The position numbers and the translations under genes are program-made. The notes under the pieces were generated by a model. The model had not been told where the DNA came from, ran no database searches, and saw only the letters and a program-made list of their open reading frames with translations. A DNA stretch of 64,000 nucleotides from an uncultured Lachnospiraceae bacterium (GTDB lineage: Bacteria > Bacillota > Clostridia > Lachnospirales > Lachnospiraceae), in contig CAJULA010000002.1 in NCBI GenBank assembly GCA_910587155.1, positions 131,938-195,937 of the forward strand, read 5' to 3'. Within the stretch, counting starts at the first letter, position 1. The number at the start of each line of letters is the position of its first letter. Below, in pieces: positions 62,487 to 64,000 of this stretch.

Positions 62487-62707
62487 TTGCCTGCCCCCTT
62501 CTTTTCTCCCTTACTCTCTATATGGTCTAAATCATCCGCTATTCGCTCCAAATGGACTTGTACGCCATGAAGCGCACTTCTCATAGCAGAGGGTGTTAAT
62601 GTGTCCGTTTCGTTATTGTCTAACTGATTTCCAAGTCCGGCTATTATCATTGACACGCCGATAATCTCTGCTGATATACAGAACAAATTTATATCTTTTC
62701 GCGTCAT
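62483..62707 (-). CDS. 74-residue hypothetical protein of the element
   Basis: Begins MTRKDINLFCISAEIIGVSM with a hydrophobic segment at residues 8-24 (IIGVSMIIAGL), followed by a charged helical tail LERIADDLDHIESKGEK. Possibly membrane-tethered. It overlaps its neighbours by 4 bases on each side. No known family. Confidence 0.6.
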   Translation of the reverse strand: MTRKDINLFCISAEIIGVSMIIAGLGNQLDNNETDTLTPSAMRSALHGVQVHLERIADDLDHIESKGEKKGAGK

Positions 62708-62934
62708 ATAGCACCGCCTTTCACTACCACGATACCGCGCATGAATCCTTGCTCAAAGGCTTTATGCTCTGAATCAATACAACCGCTATATATCGCACTC
62801 TCTACGTCCATAAATTCTCTCTTTGTCAGCTTCGTCCTGATAAAAGCCATTGCCCTCTCAAATGCGTCCGGCATGGGAATTTCCATGCTTGCCATGGCTT
62901 CATACTCGCTCTGCATTAAGTCTTTTAAATTCAT
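62704..62934 (-). CDS. 76-residue hypothetical protein of the element
   Basis: Starts MNLKDLMQSEYEAMASMEI at the ATG 62934; a TTG at 62943 is an alternative. The protein is soluble and helical, with AFIRTKLTKREFMDVESA. It overlaps the next small gene by 4 bases. GAGAGG lies 12 bases upstream. No family recognised; such proteins are common near integrases of this group. Confidence 0.6.
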   Translation of the reverse strand: MNLKDLMQSEYEAMASMEIPMPDAFERAMAFIRTKLTKREFMDVESAIYSGCIDSEHKAFEQGFMRGIVVVKGGAI

Positions 62935-63013
62935 TGTAATCAAAATCCTCTCTTTACTCCGGGCAGAGGAAATGTTATAATCTCCCCATGCCCGATTTGC
63001 TTAGGTTTCCGGG

Positions 63014-63181
63014 TTACTCGCTCCTATCGGTATTCGCTGTACTGGTAGGAGCATTTTTCTTGTAACGGCTCTGTATTTCATCAGCCATTTTCATAATCTC
63101 GTTGTGCCGCTCCATAAACTCCGGGCTGTTCACTCCAAGACGCTTTTCTTCTGCGGCTGTCAGTGCCGCCATATCTTCCAT
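63014..63181 (-). CDS. Small helical protein of the element
   Basis: 55 residues from the ATG at 63181, MEDMAALTAAEEKRLG, ending ANTDRSE. The frame is open up to 63295 and starts at 63205 or 63295 (GTG) are possible; GGGAGG lies 17 bases before the chosen ATG, so the start is uncertain. It follows the strong promoter at 63308-63336 and probably heads the small-ORF and integrase operon. Confidence 0.5.
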   Translation of the reverse strand: MEDMAALTAAEEKRLGVNSPEFMERHNEIMKMADEIQSRYKKNAPTSTANTDRSE

Positions 63182-63307
63182 TGATAGCAGATTACCACCT
63201 CCCATATTTTTTGTTTGGCTGTCAGATAGCCAGATAAGAAGTGTATTTATCACAAGAAAAGTGATAGATACGCTTTGATTGCGCATAGGTTGCACAACCC
63301 TTATGCA

Positions 63308-63336
63308 ACTATATCATGCTATAACAGTTGTGTCAA
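63308..63336 (-). promoter_or_regulatory. Sigma-A promoter of the leftward element operon
   Basis: Minus strand TTGACA (63336-63331), 17-base spacer, TATAGT (63313-63308). It is back-to-back with the promoter of the ribbon-helix-helix gene, so one regulator could control both. Confidence 0.8.
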
Positions 63337-63348
63337 GTATGAATCACC

Positions 63349-63377
63349 TTGATTTTTCCGTTATGTTATGATAATAT
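63349..63377 (+). promoter_or_regulatory. Sigma-A promoter of the ribbon-helix-helix gene
   Basis: TTGATT (63349-63354), 17-base spacer, TAATAT (63372-63377), 28 bases before the start codon at 63406. Confidence 0.65.
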
Positions 63378-63405
63378 AAATTCAAAAAGAAAAGGCGGTG
63401 ATTAT

Positions 63406-63585
63406 ATGGCAATCTCTGATTCAAAACAAAGAATGTCTTTAGTGATAGAAAAAAACGATAAAGCAATTTTGGAAGACATAGCAAAAGAGAATGACCGTTC
63501 TGTAAATTATGTAATAAATCAGGCAATAAAGGAATTTATAAAAAAAAGTTCATTTAATAACCAAAAGCCGGAATTACAGAAATAA
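63406..63585 (+). CDS. Ribbon-helix-helix (Arc/CopG-type) regulator
   Basis: 59 residues from the ATG at 63406, behind AAGGCGGTGATTAT; an upstream in-frame start at 63349 lies inside the promoter. The sequence QRMSLVIEKNDKAILEDIA then NDRSVNYVINQAIKEFI is the strand-helix-helix pattern of Arc/CopG proteins, in which the strand pair enters the DNA groove. It is transcribed away from the leftward operon and probably represses one or both promoters of this divergent region. Confidence 0.75.
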   Translation: MAISDSKQRMSLVIEKNDKAILEDIAKENDRSVNYVINQAIKEFIKKSSFNNQKPELQK

Positions 63586-63793
63586 CTACTATGTCCCCTA
63601 TACCCCTCTATCTGCCTCATATCGGGCTTGTACTGCCTTACATGATAGAAATACTGTCTATGCCGTTAAAATGCGAAATAGGGGCTTGTGGCGTGTTTCT
63701 ATGGGTATTCTGAAAAGTGGAATCACCTGATAAGAGAATGGGGTGCAGCAGGCGGCTTTTGCAATCACATTACAATAAACGTGTGTTTGGCTC
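63586..63793. other. Intergenic region with no clear feature
   Basis: About 210 bases without a supported gene. Short open frames on both strands lack ribosome sites. No conserved origin of transfer could be recognised. Confidence 0.3.
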
Positions 63794-63822
63794 TTGAATC
63801 CTGCTGCCAAATATGCTATATT
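63794..63822 (+). promoter_or_regulatory. Promoter of the candidate antitoxin RNA
   Basis: TTGAAT (63794-63799), 17-base spacer, TATATT (63817-63822), pointing towards the toxin gene's 3' end. Confidence 0.6.
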
Positions 63823-63828
63823 AAGCAT

Positions 63829-63934
63829 AGAAAAAGGGAAAGCCATAGAAGTGGCTCTACCCACAAACAGTTATAACTTAACGCTTATAGCGTCAGCCGT
63901 CACTACTGCGAATAGTGGCGGCTATTTCTTTTTT
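63829..63934 (+). ncRNA. Candidate type I antitoxin RNA
   Basis: A roughly 105-base transcript is predicted from the promoter at 63794-63822 to the terminator at 63895-63934. It contains hairpins GCCA-TAGAAG-TGGC and AACGCT-TAT-AGCGT, encodes no good ORF, and is antisense to the 3' end of the toxin gene. This is the convergent layout of Fst/holin-like type I systems. The 5' end is estimated from the promoter. Confidence 0.5.
63895..63934 (+). terminator. Shared terminator of the toxin-antitoxin locus
   Basis: AGCCGTCACTA (63895-63905), loop, TAGTGGCGGCT (63913-63923), then ATTTCTTTTTT. The stem is also transcribed from the other strand, just after the toxin stop codon. Confidence 0.75.
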
Positions 63935-64000
63935 CCCTTGTAAATCTGATAAATCAAATTTGCAAGGGCAACAATGAGTATTCCAATCTGAATTAAATCC
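63922..64000 (-). CDS. Holin-like type I toxin, 5' end beyond window
   Basis: The visible C-terminal 25 residues are DLIQIGILIVALANLIYQI then YKGKKK: a single hydrophobic helix and a lysine tail. This matches the small holin-like toxins of Gram-positive elements (Hol_Tox/Fst-like), which insert into the membrane. The start lies beyond the right edge. The convergent RNA on the plus strand fits an antitoxin. Confidence 0.65.
   Translation of the reverse strand, partial: DLIQIGILIVALANLIYQIYKGKKK

Noticed and set aside
63688..63876. 62-codon plus-strand frame in the integrative element
   Set aside because: No ribosome site, and it runs across the promoter and start of the candidate antitoxin RNA.
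1..64000. CRISPR array, tRNA or rRNA genes
   Set aside because: No regularly spaced direct repeats and no cloverleaf or rRNA-like sequence were found on either strand by reading; a tRNAscan or CRISPR finder run would be decisive.

Overview
The window looks like chromosome of a Gram-positive gut Clostridia bacterium, most likely Lachnospiraceae. The reasons are a DUF6142-type small membrane protein, a lipobox lipoprotein, sigma-A promoters of TTGACA-17-TATAAT type, AGGAGG ribosome sites, a type II PyrF and a Tn916-like integrase. This placement is inference from gene content; no marker RNA gene is present. Almost everything up to 58.5 kb lies on the minus strand, so transcription runs from right to left.

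Layout. (1) 1-5.8 kb is housekeeping: a partial aminopeptidase, small membrane proteins, pyrE and pyrF, a secreted protein and a TPR lipoprotein. (2) 5.8-13.2 kb is a GC-rich glycan module: a pentulose epimerase-like protein, DUF4422, GT2, LicD/fukutin-like, SDR, TarI/IspD-like and RgpF-like proteins. (3) 13.2-55.2 kb is a long AT-rich glycan island that looks inserted into the GC-rich module. It encodes glycosyltransferases, a WbsX protein, DUF1919, DUF362 and TupA-type ATP-grasp proteins, and a 2-aminoethylphosphonate pathway (PEP mutase, phosphonopyruvate decarboxylase, PhnW-like transaminase, PntC-like cytidylyltransferase). It also encodes a legionaminate-type nonulosonate pathway (LegI, LegG, LegF, LegC, PtmE-like), SDRs, a split transketolase, three radical SAM enzymes, a VioA-like aminotransferase with an acyltransferase, and a heptose pathway (GmhA, GmhB, inverted HldE, SDR). 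(4) 55.2-56.5 kb holds a GC-richer CDP-glycerol glycerophosphotransferase-like gene at the promoter-proximal end. (5) 56.6-58.8 kb holds a TnpB-family protein that appears to have lost all three RuvC catalytic acids, with non-coding DNA and a tiny basic ORF downstream and two near-identical long palindromes upstream. (6) 59-60.9 kb, plus strand, is a TPP riboswitch and terminator followed by thiM, thiE and a HAD gene cut off after 18 codons. (7) From about 60.85 kb to the end is the left end of an integrative element: integrase, small-ORF operon, ribbon-helix-helix regulator, and a type I toxin-antitoxin locus at the window edge.

How it works together. The island would supply CMP-AEP, CMP-nonulosonate, NDP-heptose, a CDP-polyol and amino/acyl-deoxysugars, plus enzymes to assemble and decorate one or more surface glycans. 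Nothing in it looks like a flippase, polymerase or ABC exporter, so export is encoded elsewhere or the target is modified in the cytoplasm. Nine proteins carry a similar GxGxxG-like Rossmann module, fused at either end or free-standing.

Two things deserve most attention. The first is the apparently nuclease-dead TnpB homologue beside the head of the glycan operon, a possible RNA-guided DNA-binding regulator. The second is a cluster of four homopolymer frameshifts between 30 and 42 kb, including a G8 tract that splits PEP mutase. Those are either phase-variable sites or sequencing errors.
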